Shown here one piece after another: positions 1 through 8,724 of a stretch of 64,000 bases of DNA. The stretch's first letter is position 1. Every line of letters begins with the position of its first letter. Origin of the DNA: Gilvirhabdus luticola (GTDB lineage: Bacteria > Bacteroidota > Bacteroidia > Flavobacteriales > Flavobacteriaceae); the NCBI RefSeq assembly GCF_032583975.1, contig NZ_JAWHTF010000008.1; one strand, 5' to 3'. The translations under genes were made by a program, and so were the position numbers. The notes under the pieces were generated by a model. That model saw nothing but the letters and a program-made list of their open reading frames with translations, was not told where the DNA came from and ran no database searches.

Positions 1-106
1 GTTGGCATAAAAGGTTTTTGAATTAACATGCTATTAACCCAAAAAACTTTCATATTTCAAATAGAATATTCATTTTTACAACCTTTAAAAGCTTAAGGAC
101 TAAAAT

Positions 107-1330
107 ATGGCTACAGATATTTTCTTATTAAATATTTCAGGACCGGATAAACCAGGACTAACTTCAGGATTAACAAGTGTTTTAGCACAATATGATGCAA
201 AAGTGTTAGATATTGGGCAAGCAAATATTCATGATACCTTGTCATTAGGAATGATGTTTGAAATTGAATCTGGAGAAAAATCATCAGCTGTACAAAAAGA
301 TTTACTTTTTAAAGCCTATGAATTAGGAATTAAAGCAAGATTCACTTCAATTTCCCTTGACGACTATGAGCATTGGGTTAGTCTGCAAGGGAAAGACAGA
401 TACATTGTTACCATTTTAGGAGAAAAACTTTCAGCCGATCAGATATCTAAAATAACAAAAGTTATTTCTGAAAAGAATTTAAACATTGATGCCATCAAAA
501 GATTGACAGGACGTTTGTCTCTTGTTAGAGAGGAAGTTTACCCAAGAGCTTCGATAGAATTATCAATTCGAGGAAAAATAGTAAATAAGGTAGAACTCAC
601 TGAAAAATTTATGCAAATTTCTCATGATTTGGATGTTGATATTGCGTTTCAAGAGGATAATATTTATAGAAGAAACAGACGTTTGGTATGTTTTGATATG
701 GATTCAACATTAATACAAACTGAAGTTATTGACGAATTGGCTGAATTAGCTGGTGTTGGAAAAGAAGTAAAAGCAATTACAGAATCAGCAATGCAAGGTG
801 AAATAGACTTTAATGAAAGTTTTAAGAAACGTATGACACTTTTAAAAGGTTTGAGCGAAGAAGCTCTTGAAAAAGTAGCTATCAATTTACCAATAACCAA
901 AGGAGCAAGAAGACTTATCGATACTTTAAAAAGTTATGGATTTAAAACAGCTATTTTATCTGGAGGGTTTAGCTATTTTGGAAACTATTTGCAAAAAGAA
1001 TTAGGTATAGATTATGTGTATGCCAATCAATTAGAAATAAAGGATGGAGCATTAACAGGCAATTATATTGGTGATATAGTTAATGGAGAAAAGAAAGCGG
1101 AGTATTTGAAAGAAATTGTAGAAAAGGAAGGCATACATATCAATCAAACTATTGCTGTTGGTGATGGCGCAAATGATCTTCAAATGCTAAACCTTGCTGG
1201 TTTGGGTATTGCATTTCATGCAAAACCTACTGTTAAGGATAATGCTCAAAATTCCATTTCGAGTATTGGTTTGGATGGTGTCTTGTATCTATTAGGTTAC
1301 CATGATAGACATATAGATTTATTAGAATAA
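107..1330 (+). CDS. serB: Phosphoserine phosphatase with N-terminal ACT domains
   Basis: SerB hydrolyses O-phosphoserine to serine, the last step of phosphorylated serine synthesis in the cytoplasm. The 407-aa protein begins with an ACT-type region (about residues 4-80, with GPDKPGLTS), followed by a second ACT-like stretch (about 97-175). The C-terminal half is a HAD phosphatase: motif I DMDST at 197-201 carries the nucleophile Asp, ILSGGFSYF is the motif II region, and VGDGANDLQML is the metal-binding motif. The ACT part suggests serine feedback control, which is family knowledge. The ATG follows an A-rich leader. A 137-base gap separates it from the next gene, and neighbours are not in serine synthesis. 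The assignment is secure. Confidence 0.95.
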   Translation: MATDIFLLNISGPDKPGLTSGLTSVLAQYDAKVLDIGQANIHDTLSLGMMFEIESGEKSSAVQKDLLFKAYELGIKARFTSISLDDYEHWVSLQGKDRYIVTILGEKLSADQISKITKVISEKNLNIDAIKRLTGRLSLVREEVYPRASIELSIRGKIVNKVELTEKFMQISHDLDVDIAFQEDNIYRRNRRLVCFDMDSTLIQTEVIDELAELAGVGKEVKAITESAMQGEIDFNESFKKRMTLLKGLSEEALEKVAINLPITKGARRLIDTLKSYGFKTAILSGGFSYFGNYLQKELGIDYVYANQLEIKDGALTGNYIGDIVNGEKKAEYLKEIVEKEGIHINQTIAVGDGANDLQMLNLAGLGIAFHAKPTVKDNAQNSISSIGLDGVLYLLGYHDRHIDLLE

Positions 1331-1467
1331 TTTTTTTTTACAAACTGTTACTAATTGTTTAAAACATTCTTTATAAAACTATCTTAAAGTCTTTTATTCT
1401 TCGTTTTAAAAATACTATTTTGGCATAGTTTTTAATTAATAAATAAAAAGGGCTATTAACTTTTAGT

Positions 1468-4386
1468 ATGCACAAGACTTTTTTCCTCTTATCTTTCTTA
1501 CTTACTCTATTTAATACATATTCTCAAGTATATAATAATCCATTATTATCTGATGATTTTGAGTCTCAAAAAAAATGGGTAGATAGTGTTTATAATTCCA
1601 TGACTTTAAAAGAGAAAGTCGGCCAATTGTATATGGTTCAAGTGTTTTCCAATGGAGACAATGCCCATAAGGCACAAATAAGAAAGCATATTAATAACAA
1701 TCATATAGGAGGTATTATATTTTCGTTAGGTGGTCCGGTAAGGCAAGCAAAGCTAAATAATGAACTTCAAGCTATTTCTAAAATTCCTTTACTAGTTGGT
1801 ATGGATGCCGAATGGGGTTTGAATATGCGTTTGGATTCTACATATGCGTTTCCATGGAATATGACACTTGGAGCTATAAAAGACAACAAATTAATCGAGC
1901 AAACTGGTAGGCAGATAGGTGAGCATTGCAAGCGATTGGGCGTTCATTTTAACTTTGCACCTGTTGTTGATATCAATACAAATCCAAAGAATCCTATTAT
2001 TGGTAATCGCTCTTTTGGCGAAGATAGAAATAATGTTACCGAAAAGGCTTTAGCTTTTATGAATGGTATGCAAAGTGCTGGAGTATTAGCAAATGCTAAA
2101 CATTTTCCAGGACACGGTGATACAGATGCAGACTCTCACAAAACACTGCCAACAATAAACTTTGATGAAAAGCGCATTGATTCAGTTGAACTTTATCCTT
2201 ATGAACCATTAATTAAATCTGGGCTATCAAGTGTTATGGTAGCTCATTTAAATGTACCGAGTTTAGAGCCAAGATCTGGATATCCTTCATCGTTGTCAAA
2301 GCGCATTGTAACAGATATTTTAAAAGGTAGATTAGGTTTTAAAGGATTGATCTATACTGATGCACTTAATATGAAAGGTGCTTCAAATTTTGATGAATCA
2401 GGAGAAATAGATTTAGCTGCATTTAAGGCAGGAAATGATGTGCTATTAGTTTCAGAAGATGTTCCTACAGGTATAACTAAAATAATTGATGCTTATGATA
2501 AAGGAGATATAACAGAAGAACGATTAGAGCATTCAGTAAAGAAAATTTTGCAAGCCAAATATAAAGTAGGTCTTAATAATTATCAGCCAGTTGGGCTTTA
2601 TAATTTGGTTGATGATTTAAATAGAATCGAAGATGATATCTTATACGAAGAGTTAATAGAAAATGCCATTACATTAGCTAAAAACAAATCAGATTTACTT
2701 CCGTTGCAAAATTTAGACACTAAAAATATTGCCTATGTCCATATGGGAGACGATTCAGGTTCAGTATTTCTTGATGAATTAAAAAAGTACACTAAAGTTC
2801 ATGAAATAAAAAGTGATAAGCTTGATGACCTAATCAGACAATTAAACGCCTATAATACAGTAATTGTTGGTTTACATCGTTCTAATGATAATCCTTGGAA
2901 AAGCTATAAGTTTACAAATCAAGAGTTAGTTTGGCTATATGAAATTGCAAGAACCAATACCGTTATTTTGGATGTATTTGTAAAACCGTATGCTCTTAAT
3001 GATTTGCAATCTATTGAAAACATAGAAAGTATTATTGTAAGTTATCAAAACAGTGATTTGGCGCAACAAAAATCTGCTCAAGTCATATTTGGCGCTTTGG
3101 GAGCAAAAGGTACATTACCAGTTTCAATTGGAGAGAATTTTTCGGTGGATGATGGCATATTAACAAATTCTATGTCTAGATTAGGATATACCATTCCAGA
3201 AAGAGTTGGTATGAGTTCAGAATTATTAAATAAAATTGATTCTGTTGCTAACTTTGCCGTCAATTTAAAAATGACACCTGGTATACAATTACTGGTGGCA
3301 AGAAAAGGAAAAGTAGTTTATAATAAGAATTTTGGAAAACATACTTATGAAGGTTCAGATCAAGTAAAAACTGAAGATATTTATGATGTGGCTTCATTAA
3401 CCAAAATTTTAGCTACATTACCTTTGTTAATGGAATTAGTTGAAAAAGGGATTGTAAGTTTAGATACTAAACTTTCAAAAATACTTATTGGCTTTGATGA
3501 ATCAAATAAGACCAACATTACTATAAAACAAATGCTATCTCATTATGCAAGATTAAAACCTTGGATTCCGTTTTATCAAGCTACACTAGATTCTGTAACA
3601 AAAAAGCCAGATGAAAAATATTATAGATCAGAATATGATCCAAAGTTTAATATTAAGGTGGCAAATAACCTTTACTTACGTAGTGATTATCAAGATTCTA
3701 TTGTAAAAGTAATAAAGGAAAGTGACTTATTAAGAAGACTGCGTTATAGATATAGTGACCTTCCTTATTATCTACTTAAGAAATTTATTGAAGATCATTA
3801 CGACAAACCTTTAGACCAATTGGTTCAGGATCATTTTTATCGGTCGATTGGGGCTAATTATACGATGTATAATCCATATAATCTAGTAAGCGATAAAAAC
3901 ATCGTGCCGACTGAAATAGATAATTATTACAGACATCAAAAAATACATGGATATGTACATGATATGGGAGCTGCAATGCAAAACGGAGTAGGTGGGCATG
4001 CTGGTATTTTCAGCAATGCTAACGATGTTGCAAAAATAATGCAAATGTATTTGCAAAAAGGATTTTATGGAGGCAAACGATACTTTAAGTCTGAAACAAT
4101 AGATAAATTCAATACATGTTATTATTGTGAAAATAATAACAGGAGAGGAATTGGTTTTGATAAACCTCAATTAGGTGAAGAAGGACCTACTTGTGGCTGC
4201 ATTTCAATGACAAGTTTTGGTCACTCTGGTTTTACAGGTACGTATGCGTGGGCTGACCCTGATGAAGAAATAGTGTATATCTTTTTAGCGAATAGAACTT
4301 ATCCGAGAGCAGAAAATAATATTTTATTAAGGGAAGATATCAGAACTAAAATACAACGGTTAATTTACGAAGCAATTATAGAATAA
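1468..4386 (+). CDS. Secreted GH3 beta-N-acetylhexosaminidase fused to a beta-lactamase-fold serine hydrolase
   Basis: A 972-aa envelope protein. A signal peptide (about 1-20, ending TYSQ) precedes a NagZ-like glycoside hydrolase family 3 domain with the diagnostic KHFPGHGDT...SH loop near residue 210 and a YTDALNMKGA nucleophile region near 295. After a GH3 C-terminal-like segment comes a class C beta-lactamase/PBP-type domain (about 590-970) with SLTK near 643 (SxxK) and FGHSGFTGT near 917 (HSG box). Family knowledge points to GlcNAc release from peptidoglycan fragments plus a peptidase or esterase activity. The stop is followed one base later by bshA, so the two are probably co-transcribed. 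Both catalytic halves look intact. The substrate of the serine hydrolase half is unknown. Confidence 0.9.
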   Translation: MHKTFFLLSFLLTLFNTYSQVYNNPLLSDDFESQKKWVDSVYNSMTLKEKVGQLYMVQVFSNGDNAHKAQIRKHINNNHIGGIIFSLGGPVRQAKLNNELQAISKIPLLVGMDAEWGLNMRLDSTYAFPWNMTLGAIKDNKLIEQTGRQIGEHCKRLGVHFNFAPVVDINTNPKNPIIGNRSFGEDRNNVTEKALAFMNGMQSAGVLANAKHFPGHGDTDADSHKTLPTINFDEKRIDSVELYPYEPLIKSGLSSVMVAHLNVPSLEPRSGYPSSLSKRIVTDILKGRLGFKGLIYTDALNMKGASNFDESGEIDLAAFKAGNDVLLVSEDVPTGITKIIDAYDKGDITEERLEHSVKKILQAKYKVGLNNYQPVGLYNLVDDLNRIEDDILYEELIENAITLAKNKSDLLPLQNLDTKNIAYVHMGDDSGSVFLDELKKYTKVHEIKSDKLDDLIRQLNAYNTVIVGLHRSNDNPWKSYKFTNQELVWLYEIARTNTVILDVFVKPYALNDLQSIENIESIIVSYQNSDLAQQKSAQVIFGALGAKGTLPVSIGENFSVDDGILTNSMSRLGYTIPERVGMSSELLNKIDSVANFAVNLKMTPGIQLLVARKGKVVYNKNFGKHTYEGSDQVKTEDIYDVASLTKILATLPLLMELVEKGIVSLDTKLSKILIGFDESNKTNITIKQMLSHYARLKPWIPFYQATLDSVTKKPDEKYYRSEYDPKFNIKVANNLYLRSDYQDSIVKVIKESDLLRRLRYRYSDLPYYLLKKFIEDHYDKPLDQLVQDHFYRSIGANYTMYNPYNLVSDKNIVPTEIDNYYRHQKIHGYVHDMGAAMQNGVGGHAGIFSNANDVAKIMQMYLQKGFYGGKRYFKSETIDKFNTCYYCENNNRRGIGFDKPQLGEEGPTCGCISMTSFGHSGFTGTYAWADPDEEIVYIFLANRTYPRAENNILLREDIRTKIQRLIYEAIIE

Positions 4387-4387
4387 A

Positions 4388-5527
4388 ATGAGAGTAGGAA
4401 TAGTTTGTTATCCAACATTTGGTGGTAGTGGTGTTGTAGCTACAGAGCTTGGATTGGAGCTTGCTAAAAGAGGGCATGAAATCCATTTTATAACCTACAG
4501 TCAACCAGTAAGATTAGACTTGTTAAGTCATAATGTACACTATCATGAGGTTAATGTTCCTGAATATCCTTTATTTCATTATCAACCTTATGAGTTGGCT
4601 TTATCAAGTAAATTAGTCGATATGGTAAAACTTTATAAAATTGAAGTTTTACATGTGCATTATGCAATTCCGCATGCTTATGCTGCCTATATGGCACAAA
4701 AAATGCTTCGTGAAGAGGAAATTTATGTACCAATAGTAACAACGCTTCATGGTACTGATATAACCCTTGTTGGAAACCATCCATTTTATAAACCTGCTGT
4801 TACTTTTAGTATTAATAAATCTGATGCCGTAACTGCAGTATCTCAAAGTTTGAAGGAAGATACTTTACGATTATTCAATGTAACAAATGACATTAAAGTC
4901 ATTCCAAACTTTATTGATTCTGAAAAAGGGAAATCTTCATTTAAAGATTGCCAGAGAGAAATGATGGCTAATGATGATGAAAAGATTATTACTCATGTTA
5001 GTAATTTCAGAAAAGTTAAGAGAATTGAGGATGTTATTGCTGTATTCTATAACATTCAAAAGGAAATTCCGGCCAAATTAATGATGGTTGGTGAAGGTCC
5101 GGAAAAAGAACCTGCAGAACTATTGTGCAGAAAACTAGGCATAGAAGAAAAAGTTGTTTTCTTTGGAAACAGTAATGAAATAGATAGAATTTTATGTTTT
5201 TCAGATTTATTTTTGTTACCGTCGGTAACCGAAAGCTTTGGGTTGGCAGCTTTAGAAGCTATGTCATTTGGAGTTCCAGTTATTTCTAGCAATACAGGAG
5301 GTATCCCAGAAGTTAATAAGCATGGTGTGTCAGGATACTTAAGTGATGTTGGAGATATAGAGGATATGACTAATAATGCGCTGACTATTTTGGGCAATGA
5401 AGAGATTTTAAAAATGTTTAAGCAAAATGCCAAAAAAGAGTCTCAACATTTTGATATTCATAAAATCGTACCACAATATGAAACAATCTATAAAGAGACA
5501 TTATCTAAATGTATACTTTATAAATAA
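4388..5527 (+). CDS. bshA: N-acetyl-alpha-D-glucosaminyl L-malate synthase (bacillithiol synthesis)
   Basis: BshA joins GlcNAc from UDP-GlcNAc to L-malate, the first step of bacillithiol synthesis. The 379-aa protein is a GT4 glycosyltransferase with the BshA-typical start GIVCYPTFGGSGVVATELG (residues 3-21), the acceptor-domain segment HVHYAIPHAYAAYMA, and the nucleotide-sugar signature TESFGLAALEAMSFGVPV near 280. Length fits the family. The ATG lies one base after the GH3-beta-lactamase stop, giving a tight pair, and a hairpin terminator follows the stop. No bshB or bshC is seen here, which is usual for dispersed bacillithiol genes. Presence of BshA implies the cell's main low-molecular-weight thiol is bacillithiol, which bears on the GshB-like gene at 8.7 kb. 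Confidence 0.93.
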   Translation: MRVGIVCYPTFGGSGVVATELGLELAKRGHEIHFITYSQPVRLDLLSHNVHYHEVNVPEYPLFHYQPYELALSSKLVDMVKLYKIEVLHVHYAIPHAYAAYMAQKMLREEEIYVPIVTTLHGTDITLVGNHPFYKPAVTFSINKSDAVTAVSQSLKEDTLRLFNVTNDIKVIPNFIDSEKGKSSFKDCQREMMANDDEKIITHVSNFRKVKRIEDVIAVFYNIQKEIPAKLMMVGEGPEKEPAELLCRKLGIEEKVVFFGNSNEIDRILCFSDLFLLPSVTESFGLAALEAMSFGVPVISSNTGGIPEVNKHGVSGYLSDVGDIEDMTNNALTILGNEEILKMFKQNAKKESQHFDIHKIVPQYETIYKETLSKCILYK

Positions 5528-5557
5528 AAAAAAGCCACTTAAACATGTGGCTTTTTT
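5528..5557. terminator. Bidirectional intrinsic terminator
   Basis: Arms GCCAC (5534-5538) and GTGGC (5547-5551) enclose an 8-base loop and are flanked by an A-run upstream and a T-run downstream. It sits between the convergent ends of bshA and the outer-membrane protein gene, so it can stop transcription on both strands. Confidence 0.85.
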
Positions 5558-5575
5558 AGTGAGTTTATTCTTATT

Positions 5576-6055
5576 CTAGAATTGATAGCGAATACCTAGC
5601 GCTATATCAAAATCAAAATCATCATTAAAATCTCCAAAACCTATTTCTGGTCTGAAATCAAGTGAGATTAGTAATGGAATTTCAAAATCATATTCAACAC
5701 CAATGTCACCAGCTACAAATATAGATGTATCATCTGTGCCATCAAATACGTCTTTACCAGAAAAAGAAGCTAATCCACCACCAGCACCTACATACCAATT
5801 AAAGTTACCATCCAGATGCATAACCCATTGGTACAAGCCAGTGATCTTAAAGGCATCATAGTCATTACCACTTCGCCAGCCTAAATCAAATTCAAGTCTA
5901 GAATCCGCATCCAAACCTCTTTGATAAGAGATTTCTGCACCAAATCCATCACTTCCTCCCATACGAAGACCGATAGCATTTGGAGAAACATTCTGTGCAC
6001 TTGTTGAAAAGGCCAAGCCTATTAATGCAATTGATAAAAAAAATAATTTTTTCAT
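5576..6055 (-). CDS. Small outer-membrane beta-barrel protein
   Basis: A 159-aa exported protein with a clear signal peptide (MKKLFFLSIALIGLAFSTSAQ, cleaved near residue 21). The rest alternates short hydrophobic strands with Gly and aromatics (GLRMGGSDGFGAEISYQRG, WYVGAGGGLASFSG) and ends in an aromatic residue (IALGIRYQF), the usual mark of an outer-membrane barrel. It resembles the short porin-like or opacity-type proteins common in Flavobacteria. No enzymatic motif is visible and no specific function can be given. It is transcribed alone, toward bshA, and its upstream region holds a perfect 8-bp-arm inverted repeat that may regulate it. Confidence 0.8.
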   Translation of the reverse strand: MKKLFFLSIALIGLAFSTSAQNVSPNAIGLRMGGSDGFGAEISYQRGLDADSRLEFDLGWRSGNDYDAFKITGLYQWVMHLDGNFNWYVGAGGGLASFSGKDVFDGTDDTSIFVAGDIGVEYDFEIPLLISLDFRPEIGFGDFNDDFDFDIALGIRYQF

Positions 6056-6099
6056 AAAGTTTAAGATTTTTAAGATTTAAAGATTTTTAACAAAAAAAT

Positions 6100-6124
6100 A
6101 TCGTTTATTACTTAACTAAACGAT
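6100..6124. promoter_or_regulatory. Inverted repeat, possible operator
   Basis: ATCGTTTA at 6100-6107 and TAAACGAT at 6117-6124 are perfect inverted arms around a 9-base spacer. The site lies 45-69 bases upstream of the outer-membrane protein start and has no T-run, so an operator is more likely than a terminator. Between it and that start codon lies a run of AAGATTT repeats (6064-6090). Confidence 0.4.
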
Positions 6125-6239
6125 AGTATTTATTGAAAATTGGATTATGTAATATAAAATTAATCAAAAAAGATTAACATTTATATGTATTTACGTAAAT
6201 AAAAAACTTTTGGACTATATGATATTAGTTGTTTGTATT

Positions 6240-6269
6240 TTTGTTTCTCTAATAATAGATTTACTTTAG
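6240..6269 (+). promoter_or_regulatory. Bacteroidota-type promoter of aroC
   Basis: TTTG at 6240-6243 (-33 element), an 18-base spacer and TACTTTAG at 6262-6269 (-7 element, consensus TAnnTTTG). The predicted start of transcription is near 6276, about 12 bases before the aroC ATG. This would drive the aroC-led run. Confidence 0.6.
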
Positions 6270-6287
6270 TAGCATAAAAATATATTT

Positions 6288-7352
6288 ATGGCAGGAAATT
6301 CCTTTGGTAAAATTTTTAACCTTACTACGTTTGGAGAATCACACGGTGAAGCTATTGGAGGTGTAATAGATGGATGCCCTTCAGGATTAGAACTTAATTT
6401 AGACAAAATTCAAAATGAGTTAAATCGAAGAAAACCTGGTCAGTCCGAAATTGTTACTCAAAGGAAAGAACCAGATTCTGTTAAATTTTTATCTGGTATT
6501 TTTGAGGGCAGGACTACAGGAACACCTATAGGTTTTATTATAGAAAATGCCAATCAAAAATCAAAAGACTACTCACACATAAAAGATGTTTACCGCCCAA
6601 GCCATGCCGATTTTACTTATGATAAAAAATATGGTAATCGAGATTATCGTGGCGGTGGTAGAAGTTCGGCTAGAGAAACAGCTTGTCGTGTTGTAGCTGG
6701 TGCCGTAGCAAAACAACTTATTTCTTCAATTAAAATAAATGCGTATACCTCTTCTGTTGGAGATATCTATCTTGAAAAACCTTATCAGGAATTAGATTTT
6801 AATAATATAGAAGAAAACATTGTGCGATGTCCAGATAATGATGTTGCAGCAACAATGATTGCTAAAATTAGAGAAATTAGAAAACAAGGCGACACCGTTG
6901 GTGGTACAGTAACTTGTGTAATTCAAAATGTACCAATTGGACTAGGTGAACCGGTTTTTGATAGATTAAATGCAGAGCTCGGCAAAGCCATGCTCTCTAT
7001 AAATGCTGTAAAAGGTTTTGAAATTGGTAGCGGATTTTGTGGTACCAAAATGAAAGGAAGTGAGCATAATGATATTTTCAATTCTGACGGAAGCACAAAA
7101 ACAAATCTTTCAGGCGGAATTCAAGGAGGCATAAGCAATGGCATGGATATTTACTTTCGAGTAGCATTCAAACCTGTGGCTACAATTATGCAAAAACAGA
7201 ATACCATTGATAAAGATGGCAACAATTTAGAAATGCAAGGCAAAGGAAGACACGATCCATGTGTTGTTCCAAGAGCTGTACCAATTGTAGAAGCTATGGC
7301 CGCTTTGGTTTTAGCAGATTACTACTTACTTAATAAACTATCTAAACTCTAA
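6288..7352 (+). CDS. aroC: Chorismate synthase
   Basis: AroC converts 5-enolpyruvylshikimate-3-phosphate to chorismate, the last shikimate-pathway step, using reduced FMN. The 354-aa protein has the N-terminal GESHGEAIGGVIDG signature, the central YRGGGRSSARETACRVVAGA block and the C-terminal GRHDPCVVPRAVPIVEAM signature, all intact. Length is normal. The start is set by the -33/-7 promoter just upstream. The stop is two bases before the next gene, so aroC heads a polycistronic run whose later genes are not obviously linked to aromatic synthesis. Confidence 0.97.
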   Translation: MAGNSFGKIFNLTTFGESHGEAIGGVIDGCPSGLELNLDKIQNELNRRKPGQSEIVTQRKEPDSVKFLSGIFEGRTTGTPIGFIIENANQKSKDYSHIKDVYRPSHADFTYDKKYGNRDYRGGGRSSARETACRVVAGAVAKQLISSIKINAYTSSVGDIYLEKPYQELDFNNIEENIVRCPDNDVAATMIAKIREIRKQGDTVGGTVTCVIQNVPIGLGEPVFDRLNAELGKAMLSINAVKGFEIGSGFCGTKMKGSEHNDIFNSDGSTKTNLSGGIQGGISNGMDIYFRVAFKPVATIMQKQNTIDKDGNNLEMQGKGRHDPCVVPRAVPIVEAMAALVLADYYLLNKLSKL

Positions 7353-7354
7353 CT

Positions 7355-8680
7355 ATGAAAAAGCTCGAATTGCATTGGAAAATACTAATAGGAATGTTAC
7401 TCGGATTGGTATTTGGGTATATCATGTTGCAAGTAGATGGTGGAGATAGCTTTATTAATAAATGGATACAACCTTTAGGAACTATATTTGTTAAGCTTCT
7501 TAAGCTAATTGCTATTCCGTTAATTTTAGCCTCTTTAATAAAAGGTATTTCCGATTTAAAAGACATTTCTAAATTTGCTAATATTGGTTTAAGAACTATT
7601 ATTATTTATGTTTTTACAACCGTTATTGCTATAACTATTGGATTATTATTGGTTAATACTCTCCAACCTGGTAATGGCGTTTCAGAAAGTACCATTGCTC
7701 AACTCACTGAAACTTATGCCAACGATAACAATGTACAATCAAAAATAAGTGAAGCCACAAGACAGAAAGAAAGCGGACCACTTCAGTTTCTTGAAGATAT
7801 GGTACCAGACAACGCCTTTTCCGCTTTGAGCGATAACAAATTAATGCTACAAGTAATTTTCTTTGCTATTTTTCTAGGTATTTCAATGCTATTAATTGGA
7901 GAAAAATCAGCTAAACCACTCAAAGACTTTTTTGACTCGTTAAATGAAGTTGTATTGAAAATGGTAGATTTAATCATGCTTACTGCTCCTTATGCAGTTT
8001 TTGCTTTATTGTCTAGTGTTGTAGTTTCATCAGGTGATCCAGAATTATTGTATGCGTTATTATATTATTCTATTGTTGTAGTAATTGGATTAATATTAAT
8101 GATAGTTTTCTATTGTTTGATTGTAACCTTTATTATCAAAAAAAATCCGTTTTGGTTTTTAAAAGAAATTAGTCCTGCTCAACTTCTTGCTTTTTCTACA
8201 AGTAGTAGTGCGGCTACACTACCTGTAACCATGGAACGTGTCGAAGAGCATATAGGAGTTGATAAAGAGGTATCAAGTTTTGTCCTTCCAGTAGGTGCAA
8301 CAATTAATATGGATGGGACTAGCCTGTATCAGGCAGTTGCAGCTGTTTTTATTGCGCAAGCACTTGGTTTTGACCTTACATTTACAGATCAGCTAATCAT
8401 TGTTCTTACTGCTTTATTAGCTTCAATTGGGAGTGCTGCAGTTCCCGGAGCTGGTATGGTCATGTTGGTGATTGTTTTGGAAGCAGTAGGCTTTCCAGCA
8501 GACAAATTAGCCATTGGATTAGCCCTGATCTTTGCTGTAGACAGGCCTTTAGATATGTGCAGAACTGTTGTTAATGTTACAGGAGACGCAACAGTATCTA
8601 TGTTAGTTGCCAAATCTGTTGGTAAACTTGGTAAACCAAAAATTAAAAATTGGGATGACAATTATGAAGAGGTTAAATAA
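7355..8680 (+). CDS. Dicarboxylate/amino acid:cation symporter (DAACS, GltP-type)
   Basis: A 441-aa inner-membrane carrier of the glutamate/aspartate:cation symporter family. It shows the serine-rich hairpin motif (SSSAATLPVTMERVEE), the NMDGTSLYQ motif of TM7 and the AVPGAGMVML hairpin-2 region, plus about eight membrane spans and a longer extracytoplasmic loop near residues 105-150. Substrate could be glutamate, aspartate, neutral amino acids or C4-dicarboxylates, and the sequence alone does not decide. It starts two bases after aroC and is followed after 44 bases by the ATP-grasp gene. It could supply an amino acid for the downstream ligase module, but that is inference from position only. 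Confidence 0.9.
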   Translation: MKKLELHWKILIGMLLGLVFGYIMLQVDGGDSFINKWIQPLGTIFVKLLKLIAIPLILASLIKGISDLKDISKFANIGLRTIIIYVFTTVIAITIGLLLVNTLQPGNGVSESTIAQLTETYANDNNVQSKISEATRQKESGPLQFLEDMVPDNAFSALSDNKLMLQVIFFAIFLGISMLLIGEKSAKPLKDFFDSLNEVVLKMVDLIMLTAPYAVFALLSSVVVSSGDPELLYALLYYSIVVVIGLILMIVFYCLIVTFIIKKNPFWFLKEISPAQLLAFSTSSSAATLPVTMERVEEHIGVDKEVSSFVLPVGATINMDGTSLYQAVAAVFIAQALGFDLTFTDQLIIVLTALLASIGSAAVPGAGMVMLVIVLEAVGFPADKLAIGLALIFAVDRPLDMCRTVVNVTGDATVSMLVAKSVGKLGKPKIKNWDDNYEEVK

Positions 8681-8724
8681 ATTTTATAATTTAAGAGGCA
8701 CTTAATTTCAAAAAGAATATCTAA

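Noticed and set aside
1420..1435. TTGGCATAGTTTTTAA upstream of the GH3 gene as a sigma-54 promoter
   Set aside because: The -24 part is good but the -12 position reads AA instead of GC, and the T-run makes the similarity weak.
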